In this document: positions 15,119 to 24,038 of the stretch, one piece after another | Position numbering within the stretch: the stretch's first letter is position 1 | Layout: every line of letters begins with the position of its first letter | Position numbers and translations under genes: made by a program | Assembly: GCA_037142915.1 (NCBI GenBank) | Contig: JBAWZR010000005.1 | Location: forward strand, 1-30,432 | DNA: 30,432 bases | Direction: 5' to 3' | DNA from: JBAWZR01 sp037142915 | Lineage (GTDB): Bacteria; Patescibacteriota; Minisyncoccia; Moranbacterales; UBA1568 | The notes under the pieces: model-generated | What the model saw: the letters and a program-made list of their open reading frames with translations, nothing else | What the model was told of the DNA's origin: nothing | Database searches by the model: none

Positions 15119-15760
15119 TTATTTTTTATTCTGCCCACTGGATATTTCTTCTACAGCTTCATTGAGAGCTTCGCTGACCAGCTGTTCTAATTTTTCAAAG
15201 CGGTGATCATCAGCCAATTGCAAGGCCTCAATGTATCTCTTTCGTCCGGTTGCTGTTTCGACTTTCAGTTCGATAGGTGGCAGGTCGTATGAAAGCAAAA
15301 TAATATTGATGAGGAGTCGTCCAATCCGACCGTTATAATCTTGGAAGGGATGTATCCAGAGGAACCAATGATGCGCCCATGCGAGTAAAGCGATCAATTC
15401 ACTCAGAAAAGTTTCGTGATCAATACCAGGCAGATAGCGCATTCTCACACGAAGATCTCTTAAGAAACCCTCCATGAGTTGAGGAACTTCATAGGACTTC
15501 GGTGGCGTGTGTCGCGAAACGGACACTTCGAGAGTTCGAAACTTTCCGCCTGCTTCAGGAAATATCCAACCAAACCCTTCTCGATGGATTCGTTTGAGAA
15601 AAGAAACAGTAACTGGCAATCGACCATTCACTTTCTGTTGCAAAACAAAATCCCACGCCCTCTTGATCCCCTCCACTTCGAGCGGAATGAGTTGAGAACG
15701 CGGAATAATGCCGAGAGCCGTTTGTTTGTAAGTCGTTTCTCCGAGAAGCTTTTTAGTCAT
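15119..15760 (-). CDS. Fic-domain protein (putative AMP/NMP-transferase, toxin-like)
   Basis: 213 aa from ATG 15760. Family: Fic enzymes transfer AMP or other phosphate-containing groups to hydroxyl side chains of target proteins, and many act as toxins held back by an inhibitory helix. Seen: the Fic signature HPFQDYNGRIGR (H137, F139, D141, N143, G144, R145, R148). The usual Gly before NGR is Tyr, but catalytic His and phosphate-binding residues are present. Upstream, FRTLEVSVSRHTPP (75-87) is the region that normally forms the flap. No clear (S/T)xxxE(G/N) inhibitory motif is in the protein. The gene overlaps the 64-aa gene by 8 bp; an alternative ATG at 15784 would overlap by 32 bp. It ends 9 bp from the dnaE stop, convergent. 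The target is unknown. Confidence 0.9.
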   Translation of the reverse strand: MTKKLLGETTYKQTALGIIPRSQLIPLEVEGIKRAWDFVLQQKVNGRLPVTVSFLKRIHREGFGWIFPEAGGKFRTLEVSVSRHTPPKSYEVPQLMEGFLRDLRVRMRYLPGIDHETFLSELIALLAWAHHWFLWIHPFQDYNGRIGRLLINIILLSYDLPPIELKVETATGRKRYIEALQLADDHRFEKLEQLVSEALNEAVEEISSGQNKK

Positions 15761-15947
15761 GTCGTTTCGCCGAGATTTTTTCAAAGACTCGATTGACCGT
15801 GTTGGCGGTCATCTGCGGATGCTCGCCTTTGGTCGTGCGGTAAGCCATCTTTTTCTCGAACATAGCAAAATAGCCTCGGCGCATCTTTCCTTTTGCGGGG
15901 GCTTTCTGAAATGATTTGAGAGTGGTGATAATTTTTCGTTGGGTCAT
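15753..15947 (-). CDS. Small basic protein encoded upstream of fic (possible partner/antitoxin)
   Basis: 64 aa, rich in Lys and Arg (TQRKIITTLKSFQKAPAKGK...). No family recognised and no signal or membrane segment. The C-terminal TANTVNRVFEKISAK could be a short helix. It contains TTKGE (residues 38-42), which fits the T-x3-E part of the Fic inhibitory motif but has His instead of Gly/Asn next, so an antitoxin role is speculative. ATG 15947 is strongly supported: a full promoter (TTGACT-17-TACACT) ends 6 nt before it, so longer in-frame starts up to 16037 would be upstream of the transcript. The 8-bp overlap with fic implies translational coupling. Confidence 0.65.
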   Translation of the reverse strand: MTQRKIITTLKSFQKAPAKGKMRRGYFAMFEKKMAYRTTKGEHPQMTANTVNRVFEKISAKRHD

Positions 15948-15953
15948 ACCGCA

Positions 15954-15982
15954 AGTGTAGCAAAAACCAACCATCCAGTCAA
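15954..15982 (-). promoter_or_regulatory. Promoter of the Fic cassette, leaderless
   Basis: Minus-strand TTGACT (15982-15977), 17-bp spacer, TACACT (15959-15954) with TGC before it (extended -10). Six bases separate it from ATG 15947, so transcription would start at or next to the ATG. The -35 abuts the duplicated dnaE tail (starting 15985), so the cassette brings its own promoter. Confidence 0.65.
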
Positions 15983-15984
15983 AA

Positions 15985-16067
15985 AGACCGCCTATCAAGT
16001 CGCTCTCTCCATTGACCTCCGCACCCAGCTCTCGCAACTCAGCGGTGTAGAGAGAATTGAAATATAA
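15985..16067 (+). pseudogene. Displaced second copy of the dnaE 3' end
   Basis: It translates in frame to KTAYQVALSIDLRTQLSQLSGVERIEI and stop, against ETAYQVTLTPDLCTQISQLSGVEKIER in dnaE. There are no indels, and about 81% nucleotide identity. Several of the differences are synonymous or conservative, so both copies look as if they evolved under coding constraint. It has no start or promoter and cannot be a gene alone. It lies between the Fic cassette promoter and the stop of the anchored protein gene at 16090. Confidence 0.85.
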
Positions 16068-16089
16068 AAATTAATTCACCCAAAACATA

Positions 16090-16803
16090 CTACCTTCGAA
16101 GCGGTTTTTGATTTTTAATGCCCATCAAAGTTTCTGATAGAGTATTTTCGTTTAAAGGCGTAACTGGTCCATCTCCATTTATTCCTCCAAAATCAAACCA
16201 CTTCCACTGCTCGTCGCTCTTTCGAGTAAGAAGGAAATCGGTATCAGGTTCGTAGAAGATCAGAATATACAAATTCTCCTGATATGAAGAAATTGATTCA
16301 TCAAATGAGCGTAGTACTGATTCAATTCTATTTCCTCGATAAGACTTCCCATTAAGTCCCGTCACACGCGGTTGTTCGCTATCAGTAGAATTGACCGACA
16401 AGAAACAAGTTATACGGTCATTAACCACAATCGGGACAAGCCAATAATCAGGCCGTCGTTCCTCAATGGATTTTTCAATAGCTTGCTTATCAGCATCTCG
16501 ATCTGGGCTAAGTACCGGTATCGGTGGTGCCAAAGTTGCTCTACTTATATCTTCGTAGGACTGAAACCCGAAGTCACGTATGTTGACCTTAGATATTTTG
16601 GCGAGCCATTCAGGCAAGGCAGCCTGAGCGGTGTTTGATACATTCTCACGAATTTTTTGAAAGGTCGTCTTGTCTATATGTTGATTGGTCAATGAGGTTG
16701 TTTTATAATTCTGTTCGATTTTCGAACCAATCAGCCAAACCGAAAAAGCTAAAATGACCATCACAAGTATCCATACACCTACACGATTTTTTTGTATTTT
16801 CAT
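16090..16803 (-). CDS. Membrane-anchored protein of unknown function
   Basis: 237 aa. A basic N-terminus (KIQKNR) followed by one hydrophobic segment (about 8-25: VGVWILVMVILAFSVWLI) predicts a signal anchor with an outside soluble domain of about 210 residues. That domain is mixed alpha/beta in appearance, with PDYWLVPIVVNDRITCFLSV and a Gly-rich FDFGGINGDGPVTP near the end. No motif I recognise. It begins 17 bp after the large membrane protein gene and is the last gene of the glycosyltransferase run, so it may serve the same surface pathway. Its stop is close to the displaced dnaE tail. Confidence 0.7.
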   Translation of the reverse strand: MKIQKNRVGVWILVMVILAFSVWLIGSKIEQNYKTTSLTNQHIDKTTFQKIRENVSNTAQAALPEWLAKISKVNIRDFGFQSYEDISRATLAPPIPVLSPDRDADKQAIEKSIEERRPDYWLVPIVVNDRITCFLSVNSTDSEQPRVTGLNGKSYRGNRIESVLRSFDESISSYQENLYILIFYEPDTDFLLTRKSDEQWKWFDFGGINGDGPVTPLNENTLSETLMGIKNQKPLRR

Positions 16804-16820
16804 AAACTTTTTTAGAGATA

Positions 16821-18941
16821 TTACTCCACCACCTCAACCGTCATACCGCTGACGAGCGGGGCTTGGGTGGAGTTCTTTTTGTCCTTCACGGTGACAGACT
16901 TGCCGTCGGGATCTTTGACGGAGAATGTCAGAGTGGTCGTCCCTTTGTCTGCTGGTACGGTGACCGTGATTATCTCGGGCGGCTGAGCGGGGTCGAGCGT
17001 GTGCTCGGGGAGGCTGTGTCCAGTAGAATCCTCGACCGATATTTTGCGCGCGACCGTGGTAGAGAAACGGATGGAGAGCTTCGCCGACTTCATTCGTGGT
17101 GAGAGGTTGCGAATTTCGAGGACTGCGCCATCCCCCATCGCCCGATAGACCAAGTCGGTTTTTTTGTCTTTCACATCGGGCGACCACTGATTATTGTCAT
17201 TGTTGAATTGAAGGTAAACGAGTGAGGGCGTCTTGGCGCAGACCCGATAGGCAACGAGGAAACTGTCCTCATACCGATTGTCATTACACACATACTTTTG
17301 AATGAATTTCTCTTCGTTGGCAAATGTTTCTGGCTCAGTATAATTTTTGTTGAGCGTGATGTAGCGAACGCCATAAAAATTAAGAATATCTGTCGCCTGA
17401 TCGAAGTAGGTCTGGGCGATCGCATCTTCGGGTGGATTCGCGACGACATCGGTGCCCTTGGGGATTGAGAAAAGCAACTGTTTGATGACCGGCGTACTAT
17501 TCTGCATCTTGAACTGGTCCTTGATTTTCCGGGCGAGTGGCATCCCATCGAGCGATTGCTTGTGATGAATACTTGCGGTAAACATCTTATAACTTGCGAA
17601 TCCATAATCCGTGCTCCCTGGAATCTCCAACAACTTGAAGTCCCCCGATTCCTGGGCAATCTTGTCATAAAATGGCGAGTACTCGATCGGCATAAGAGCC
17701 AAGGGCGCCACCCAAAATTCCAACAATGTCACGAGAATAATTGCAGCGAGCATACGCTGTCGTTGACGAACACTTCTGTGAGAAATCGTTTCGAGTCGCA
17801 GTATCGCATACCCGACCAACATCGAGAATGAGAGTATCGTGAAGAGAAAGAGGCGCCCCGTTACACGAATATTTTCATAAAACGGTAAGAATTTATACGC
17901 GAGAAAATAGGGTAAATATACGGTAACAGAACCGATATCCATGGTTGGGCCGAGTGCCAGCACCCAGAATGCCACGAAAAGCCAGAACCACAACCAGATT
18001 GGCCGGTCGGCTCGGCGTGTCTCCATATCACGCGAGCTTTGGCGCTTTTTCCAAGTATTTCGAATGAGCCAGATAACCGTGGCAAGAAGAGCGAAGCCAA
18101 GAAAATATTCCACCCGGGATTTAAAAAAAGAAAAAGCCGGCGGCACGAGTGGCGCAAAAAACGGCATTGAGTATTTTTCCGCCGCGCCCATCCCTGGATC
18201 AAGAAAATTACTGTCCGAAGTCGCCACCTGGAGAAGACTACCAAAAACAGTAAAAGCGAGCGATCCTAACAACACCGCCGACACCAAGAAGTATACCCAC
18301 AATTTTCGATTGACGAGCAGGCGTCGATCTTGAAAACAGCGTATTCCAAAAAACACGAGGAGAAAAAGAAGCGTAAAAGCTAACATCTGATGTTCAGTCA
18401 AGGCTACAAGGAGGAAAAATAACGCGAACAAAAAATAGTCTTCTAACTTTCGCTTTTCGAGAAAGCGAGCAAAGAACAATATAAGCCATGGGAGCCACTG
18501 CTGTTGTATCACGCCAAAATGTACAGCAGTCGACTCGTACACATGAAAAGGTGCAAAAGCAAAGATAGCTCCAGCGACCAATGATCCAATCCGATGGCGA
18601 GTGAAATGAAATGCCAAAAAATACATCCCAACTGCGCTCACGAAATATGTCAACAGAAAAACGAGGTTGTACCCGGCGACCGGACCGAGCGCCAGACTGG
18701 CGAGCGAAAACCACAAAAATGTTCCGCTCTGTTTAGCGAGATACCAGAGTCCCGCACCGCCCATCGATCGTGCTGTTTCCACTTGTGTATGAATAGTCGA
18801 GAGACCTTGATATACATCACTGCCGCTTTTGGGGATCTCCGAACGGAAATGGAATATCAATGGAAAAGTAAAAACAACTGTCAGTATCATATAAAAACCA
18901 AGCATACATGCCCGAGGGTATTTTTCAAAGAAGCGTGTCAT
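16821..18941 (-). CDS. Large polytopic membrane protein, YfhO/GT-C-like glycosyltransferase
   Basis: 706 aa. About 10-12 membrane helices occupy residues 1-420, and a soluble, probably extracytoplasmic domain of about 280 residues follows, ending in a beta-rich, Ig-like part (KLSIRFSTTVARKISVEDSTG..., TVTVPADKGTTTLTFSVKDPDG). The first outer loop has GSDVYQG, where GT-C enzymes carry their catalytic Asp. Family inference: transfer of a sugar from a polyprenyl-phosphate donor on the outer membrane face. It is more distant from the five paralogues upstream and lacks their DQxxD and AYPD motifs. It starts 11 bp after the preceding gene, in one operon. Acceptor unknown. Confidence 0.75.
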   Translation of the reverse strand: MTRFFEKYPRACMLGFYMILTVVFTFPLIFHFRSEIPKSGSDVYQGLSTIHTQVETARSMGGAGLWYLAKQSGTFLWFSLASLALGPVAGYNLVFLLTYFVSAVGMYFLAFHFTRHRIGSLVAGAIFAFAPFHVYESTAVHFGVIQQQWLPWLILFFARFLEKRKLEDYFLFALFFLLVALTEHQMLAFTLLFLLVFFGIRCFQDRRLLVNRKLWVYFLVSAVLLGSLAFTVFGSLLQVATSDSNFLDPGMGAAEKYSMPFFAPLVPPAFSFFKSRVEYFLGFALLATVIWLIRNTWKKRQSSRDMETRRADRPIWLWFWLFVAFWVLALGPTMDIGSVTVYLPYFLAYKFLPFYENIRVTGRLFLFTILSFSMLVGYAILRLETISHRSVRQRQRMLAAIILVTLLEFWVAPLALMPIEYSPFYDKIAQESGDFKLLEIPGSTDYGFASYKMFTASIHHKQSLDGMPLARKIKDQFKMQNSTPVIKQLLFSIPKGTDVVANPPEDAIAQTYFDQATDILNFYGVRYITLNKNYTEPETFANEEKFIQKYVCNDNRYEDSFLVAYRVCAKTPSLVYLQFNNDNNQWSPDVKDKKTDLVYRAMGDGAVLEIRNLSPRMKSAKLSIRFSTTVARKISVEDSTGHSLPEHTLDPAQPPEIITVTVPADKGTTTLTFSVKDPDGKSVTVKDKKNSTQAPLVSGMTVEVVE

Positions 18942-18952
18942 AGTTCGTGTGG

Positions 18953-20734
18953 TTATTCTTGAATATCTACCGAAACAGCCTGCTTATTGCCAAACACATC
19001 TGCCCAAAAAATCCTATCTTCCGAGGAGGCACTTTCTTTTATCTGAAAATCAGCTGACACTGGACGATCCGTAAAACGGATTTCTACGACGAAGAGTTGC
19101 CCTGTTTTTTGGGAGGCAATCACCTCAAACGGCTGACCAAATTTCGCGGTAACCGGAGCGAGCGGGTCTTTTGCGGTGTCAGGAACTACCACAAAGTACT
19201 GTGCCTTCGGATCTTCGTTGAATGTCATCGGCTGATAGATAAGTCCCGGATCGTTCATTTGCTTGAGGCGCAGGAGGTATTTGATAGGCGAAATATGCTC
19301 GGGCTTCACATAGAAATAGAGATGATTCCCCTTCTCCAAATGGGCATACATAAAGTCTGTCACCCGTTGCAATTGACCCAGTGTCACGCCGTCTTTATTT
19401 TTAAGGATAAGTGTCCGAGTGACTGGCGTATCTTTTAGTTGCGATTGCGACTGCTCGTGAAACCAAGCGAGAGTTCCCTGCACATTCAATCCGAATAAGA
19501 CAATAAACAAAACCAACCCTGCCAAAAGACCATTCTGCTTCCAACGCTCCTGCATATATTCAAACCACACGCCCCATAAGATGAACGGTAATGCCATCAC
19601 GACGAGAAAAAATCTCGGGCGAAGTTGGGATGCGACCGGTATCGAAAGTATCGAGAATACCGCGAACCACACAACTACCAAGCGTAAGAAATCCTTTTGA
19701 ATACCGGCGGGAAGCTTTCGCAAGCGAATAACGGAAAAAGCTATGCCAAAAAGAATGAAGAGTGCAGTAGCTAGCTCTGGCAAGGTATTACTTTTACCGC
19801 TCCCAGTCATGCACTGGGCTGTCGTAATGAGGCAATAGTATTGGGAGTTTTGATCAAGACTTGTCGCAAGTTTTTTGGATAATGCCGCCTTATCTTGTTT
19901 ACTCCCCATCGCTTCGAAAAAATTATGGATATTCTCTCCGTGACGGTAGGTATCGCTGATAATCGCCGGTGTATAGAGAAACAAAGCGATTGCCACCCCG
20001 GTAAGCGTATATTTGACTATCGGGAGCCAAACGGATTTCGCCCGAAGCATCCGCCAGGGTTCCGCCCGCCAGAGCTCGAAATGCCAGATCACCATCAAAC
20101 CTGAAATCCCGATCAAACTGAACACGCCGAAGAAATGCAACTGCGCGCCGATAGTCAGAGCGCCAATCCACAAAGTTAACCATTTATAGCGCCGCTTAAG
20201 GTCAATCTCATTGAGAAATCGCAGGAGTCCGTAGAAAGCAAGGAAAATGAAAAATGGCAGAGTGTTGGGATTCCAAGCAAAACGCGAATACTCGATAACA
20301 AGAAAACAAAAAGTATACAGTGTCGTCACCCCGAAAGCTGTCCCGCGCGGGAAATACAATCGCAACAACACAAACAACATCGGGATAGCAAGAATCCCAA
20401 AAAACAAATCCGGATACGCGAATACGTATGGCTCCACTGAACCGGCCAATACACCCGAAAAATACTGCATATAATAGTAGGCGGGACCGGTACGGAGAAA
20501 CCCGTGAGCCAATGTGGTCGCACCAGCACGAGGACCGAGGAGTGGCAAATATTCTGGCCCATTGAGCACGGCATTGCCGATGATTGCCGCATCACGCGAC
20601 TGATCCATCTTGAAATACAGCCATTCGTTGAAATGATAATATCGTACCGCGAACCCGAGCAGCATCAGCACCGCCACCGCGAACACCATCCCCCGTCGAC
20701 TCTGGAAAAAGGCTTTACAAGAAGAGATATTCAT
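18953..20734 (-). CDS. GT-C family membrane glycosyltransferase (array copy E)
   Basis: 593 aa; last of five tandem paralogues. Motifs shared with the others: MDQSRDA (D44, D48) in the first outer loop, PLLGPRAG, a YYYMQYFSG version of the YYYFEIISA motif, AYPDLFFGILAIP, and YSRFAWNPNTLPFF. About 10 membrane helices and a C-terminal soluble domain of about 140 residues. This copy is longer in its C-terminal domain and more diverged. Start: an ATG at 20782 lies 6 bp after the previous gene, but ATG 20734 gives the same N-terminal length as the paralogues and is preferred. Predicted lipid-linked sugar transferase of the PMT/ArnT superfamily (RgtA-D-like domain); substrate unknown. Confidence 0.8.
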   Translation of the reverse strand: MNISSCKAFFQSRRGMVFAVAVLMLLGFAVRYYHFNEWLYFKMDQSRDAAIIGNAVLNGPEYLPLLGPRAGATTLAHGFLRTGPAYYYMQYFSGVLAGSVEPYVFAYPDLFFGILAIPMLFVLLRLYFPRGTAFGVTTLYTFCFLVIEYSRFAWNPNTLPFFIFLAFYGLLRFLNEIDLKRRYKWLTLWIGALTIGAQLHFFGVFSLIGISGLMVIWHFELWRAEPWRMLRAKSVWLPIVKYTLTGVAIALFLYTPAIISDTYRHGENIHNFFEAMGSKQDKAALSKKLATSLDQNSQYYCLITTAQCMTGSGKSNTLPELATALFILFGIAFSVIRLRKLPAGIQKDFLRLVVVWFAVFSILSIPVASQLRPRFFLVVMALPFILWGVWFEYMQERWKQNGLLAGLVLFIVLFGLNVQGTLAWFHEQSQSQLKDTPVTRTLILKNKDGVTLGQLQRVTDFMYAHLEKGNHLYFYVKPEHISPIKYLLRLKQMNDPGLIYQPMTFNEDPKAQYFVVVPDTAKDPLAPVTAKFGQPFEVIASQKTGQLFVVEIRFTDRPVSADFQIKESASSEDRIFWADVFGNKQAVSVDIQE

Positions 20735-20788
20735 AAATAAGAATGAAAATAGAAGTAATTTCAGTGTACAACAAGAAATCAATCCAAG

Positions 20789-22402
20789 CTACTGCGCTCG
20801 GCTCAGGGAGAGCATCAAGCGGCCGATGATGAAGGTTTTTTCTATTGGTCGTCCATACACAGTATTCTCTGGTTTTTTTGTCGTTTTATCAAGCGTAAAA
20901 ATGGGGGTACCGGGACTAGGGGTGAGCTCCTTGGTTTTAATCGTGAGCGTGACTCCTGATTGTTTGGTCAGATAGCCGATTGATCTGCCCGCTTTAAAAA
21001 CGACGAACGCATTGCCGTCGAGAACCACTTCCTTGTTGGTCGTATTTGCCACGATAAAATCTGCCGCCGATTGCGCCTCTTGAAGCGTGATGAATTCAAA
21101 GTCGCTCGCATCTTCACCTGGTCGCATAAAATTGCCCGTATCTCGCAGTGTCGTCGCTGAGATATAGACATTGGAGAGACAGAGCAAAACGATCACAGCA
21201 AGAGCAATTCTCTCACCGACTTCCCCGCCCAATCGCTCCCGAGCATAGGCTAGCCAGAGTCCGAGCAAGAGAAATGGCATAATCGGCGCTATCAGATAAA
21301 AACGCATCGAGACCTCCTGTGCCAACGGTATCAGCATTAGCCACAGGATACCGAGATATACCAAGAGTATACCAAGGAAATATTTTTTCTGTTCATCCCG
21401 CTCCCGTCGGAAGGATTGTATAAAAATCCACATACCGCCGAAGAAGAAAATAAATCCAGCCACGGTTATGAGCATGCCTGATGCCGTGTCAAGACTTTTC
21501 GTATCACAGGTATCCGAGACATCATAGCCCGAGAGCATATAGACATTCCCCTGACTCAGACAGAGCGCGTCCTTCGATATATTGGCGACCAGCCCCTTGC
21601 CTTTGCCTTGTTTATTACTCACTCCGCCGAAAAACGATTTGACATTGGCGCCACTCGTCTGATATTCCGCGACGATTTGCGGCGTATTGATGAGTAACGC
21701 GAAAGCGACAACTACCGCCAAACTTTTCCAGAGGTGCGAGGTTTTTTGTTTCCAGATCGAGTATCCGAATACTATGACAAGCGTTATCGGCAGGAGAGCG
21801 AGGAGTAATGTGTGAAGTTCGACGCCGACTCCCAAAGACACACCTAAAACCGCCGACCACCAAACCCAGCATTTCTTTTTTTGGTCATCCGGAACGACTA
21901 CTTGATACAAAGCATAAAGAAAAAGCAGTGACCAAAACGGTGTCGAATTGGGATTCCATGCGAACCGTGAATACTTGACGGCAAAATACGATACAGCGAA
22001 TATCATTGTCAGTCCCGCTGTTGTCTTGATATCAAAATATTTTCGCAAGAGTAAAAAGAGTAGAGGGAGAGCCAAGAGCGAAGCGAGAAGATCGGGGTAC
22101 GCCATCGCTTCCGGCGTCACGCCAAACAGTTTGGCGGAAACAATCTCAAAAGAATAGAAGATCGAACCGAGTCGAAATTCCGTGCCGCCGGCTTTGGGCC
22201 CGAGGAGCGGCCACTGTGTCGTCCCTGCGAGCACACCGGTGACGAGCGTCGCGTCGCGTGATTGGTCAGCATTGAACCGCAGGAAATCATGAAACCGATA
22301 GGTACGAAACTCGATGCCTACGAGAAGGATAATACTGAAGAGCATGAGAAAAAGTTTCTGCTTTCGATTGATTTTTTTCCAGCTCCAAAAGATATCAGAC
22401 AT
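20789..22402 (-). CDS. GT-C family membrane glycosyltransferase (array copy D)
   Basis: 537 aa. Catalytic-loop motif ADQSRDA (D46, D50), then WPLLGPKAGGTEFRLGSIFYSFEIVSAKLFG, AYPDLLASLLALPLL, YSRFAWNPNSTPFW and LGVGVELHTLLL. The loop with SNKQGKGKG and two Cys (LCLSQ, DTCDT) corresponds to Cys-containing loops in copies C and E and may form a disulfide outside. A soluble tail of about 110 residues follows the last helix. Starts 10 bp after copy C. It groups with copies B and E by its DQxRDA form. Confidence 0.82.
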   Translation of the reverse strand: MSDIFWSWKKINRKQKLFLMLFSIILLVGIEFRTYRFHDFLRFNADQSRDATLVTGVLAGTTQWPLLGPKAGGTEFRLGSIFYSFEIVSAKLFGVTPEAMAYPDLLASLLALPLLFLLLRKYFDIKTTAGLTMIFAVSYFAVKYSRFAWNPNSTPFWSLLFLYALYQVVVPDDQKKKCWVWWSAVLGVSLGVGVELHTLLLALLPITLVIVFGYSIWKQKTSHLWKSLAVVVAFALLINTPQIVAEYQTSGANVKSFFGGVSNKQGKGKGLVANISKDALCLSQGNVYMLSGYDVSDTCDTKSLDTASGMLITVAGFIFFFGGMWIFIQSFRRERDEQKKYFLGILLVYLGILWLMLIPLAQEVSMRFYLIAPIMPFLLLGLWLAYARERLGGEVGERIALAVIVLLCLSNVYISATTLRDTGNFMRPGEDASDFEFITLQEAQSAADFIVANTTNKEVVLDGNAFVVFKAGRSIGYLTKQSGVTLTIKTKELTPSPGTPIFTLDKTTKKPENTVYGRPIEKTFIIGRLMLSLSRAQ

Positions 22403-22412
22403 AGTGAATGCG

Positions 22413-24032
22413 CTATTTCAATTTATATACCGTCACGCCACCGGCTGAGCGATAGGATTCTATCGGGTTGCCTTTCACTTCGGCACCAGGATCGGTATCA
22501 ATTTCGGGGGTGATGAAGAGCACTGGAACACCGGACGGCGCATCGCTACGATTGGCCACACTCTCCAACGACCAATGGTGAAGGCTCGCGAGAAATCTGA
22601 CTGAACGAAAAGTATCGGTTATCGTCCGGGTATTCATTACCAGCCATTTGTCCTGCCCCGCGAATTCCGCCATCGTATCCAGTATCGCCTCGGCTTGACC
22701 CAAAGTCAACCGACCTTGCACACCGCCATCTTTGAGGGACTCCCGAAGCGAGAAAAGATTCGCTCCAATAATAACGATACCGACCATAGCCACGAGAAGG
22801 AAAAATCGCCGAGGGAAATACCCGCGAGCAACCTCGATCAAAAGTCCGACGAAAATCAACGGCATGAAAAAAGTATGGACAAAATATCGTAACGCCGATG
22901 ACACGACCGGTAACAAGACAATAAAAGAGAGAACTGAAAATAGTAAGACCAAGCCTAAGAACTGTTTTTTTGGTCGATCCTTTTCTTTTCTCAAACGAGC
23001 GATAAGCAAGCCATACCCTACTACTGAGAACGCGAGTATGCCCACCATCCAACCGAGTGATGGGATACTTTGTAATTTATGAATCGTTTTTGAGGGTAAA
23101 CTCGAGTCAAATACTCGGACGAACAAAAAATTACAATCCCCTGTTTTAAACGAGGTGAGCATATGAGCATTTGCCTCGATATGACAACTCACATTATCAA
23201 AAAAAGTTTCACTCGGGTATGGATTGCCACTTTTACTAGTAGAATCAGCGCCACTCACCGAGTTAAGAAAAGTCTGCGTATTCTTAAAATTTTGACCAAA
23301 CTCACCAATAATCTGTCCGAGATTCAGAATGAAAAAAATGAGTAATACAATCAACCACTTCGGCCACACGCGCCAGTTTTGTTTCATCGTGTAGAGAAAT
23401 ACACAGAAAGCCGTCGCCGGGAAAAGCACGAGAGTGATGGCATGCAATTGAAAACCGACACCCAGTGAAACGCCCAATGCCACTACCCAACCCCAATGTA
23501 CTGCTTCTTTCTTCACGAGGAACTCCCACAACGACAAGAGGAGGAGGAGCGTAAAAAATGGAATCGAATTGGGGTTCCAGGCTGAATGTGAAAAAGTTAG
23601 CGAATAAAAAGATACTGCATAGAGTCCAGTCAGCCACAGTGAAGTATCAACGGGAAAATACCGCCGCAAAAAATAATACAAAAGTGGGATAGCAAGAACG
23701 GAAAATAAAGCATCAGGATACGCCATCGCATCAGGAGTGACGCCAAATAATTTGGCAGAGATGATCTCGAAATAATAATACATCGGCCCAAGGCGAAACC
23801 GGGTCGCCCGACCACCACTTCCCGAATTACTCATATCTGGCCCGAAGTATGGCCACGGCGCAGTCTCATCGACCACCGCGGCTATCCGAGTCGCATCGAC
23901 GGCCTGATCGGAACCGAAATCGAGTAGATTGTGAAAATCATAGAGTCGCAAAAATGTCCCAACGAGAATGATCGCTGTCAGAATAAAAATGTGTCGAGGG
24001 ATTTTTTTTATACAAGAAAAATCGTAACGCAT
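22413..24032 (-). CDS. GT-C family membrane glycosyltransferase (array copy C)
   Basis: 539 aa. First-loop motif GSDQAVDA (D42, D46), then the WPYFGPDMS and RFRLGPMYYYFEIISAKLFG segments, PDAMAYPDALFSVLAIPLLYYFLRRYFP, HSAWNPNSIPFF, and GWVVALGVSLGVGFQLHAITLVLFPA. Cys pair in the large outer loop (VSCHIEANAHMLTSFKTGDC). With copy A it forms a subgroup (LDFGSDQ, GPDMS, MYYYFEIISAK, IEANAHML/IQANAYIL). It starts 6 bp after copy B, so is part of the same transcript. Predicted to glycosylate a surface polymer or lipid on the outer membrane face; donor and acceptor unknown. Confidence 0.82.
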   Translation of the reverse strand: MRYDFSCIKKIPRHIFILTAIILVGTFLRLYDFHNLLDFGSDQAVDATRIAAVVDETAPWPYFGPDMSNSGSGGRATRFRLGPMYYYFEIISAKLFGVTPDAMAYPDALFSVLAIPLLYYFLRRYFPVDTSLWLTGLYAVSFYSLTFSHSAWNPNSIPFFTLLLLLSLWEFLVKKEAVHWGWVVALGVSLGVGFQLHAITLVLFPATAFCVFLYTMKQNWRVWPKWLIVLLIFFILNLGQIIGEFGQNFKNTQTFLNSVSGADSTSKSGNPYPSETFFDNVSCHIEANAHMLTSFKTGDCNFLFVRVFDSSLPSKTIHKLQSIPSLGWMVGILAFSVVGYGLLIARLRKEKDRPKKQFLGLVLLFSVLSFIVLLPVVSSALRYFVHTFFMPLIFVGLLIEVARGYFPRRFFLLVAMVGIVIIGANLFSLRESLKDGGVQGRLTLGQAEAILDTMAEFAGQDKWLVMNTRTITDTFRSVRFLASLHHWSLESVANRSDAPSGVPVLFITPEIDTDPGAEVKGNPIESYRSAGGVTVYKLK

Positions 24033-24038
24033 AATTTT

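Noticed and set aside
15948..16037. N-terminal extension of the 64-aa gene up to 16037
   Set aside because: The extension would be encoded by the reverse strand of the displaced dnaE tail and lies upstream of a full promoter that ends 6 nt before ATG 15947.
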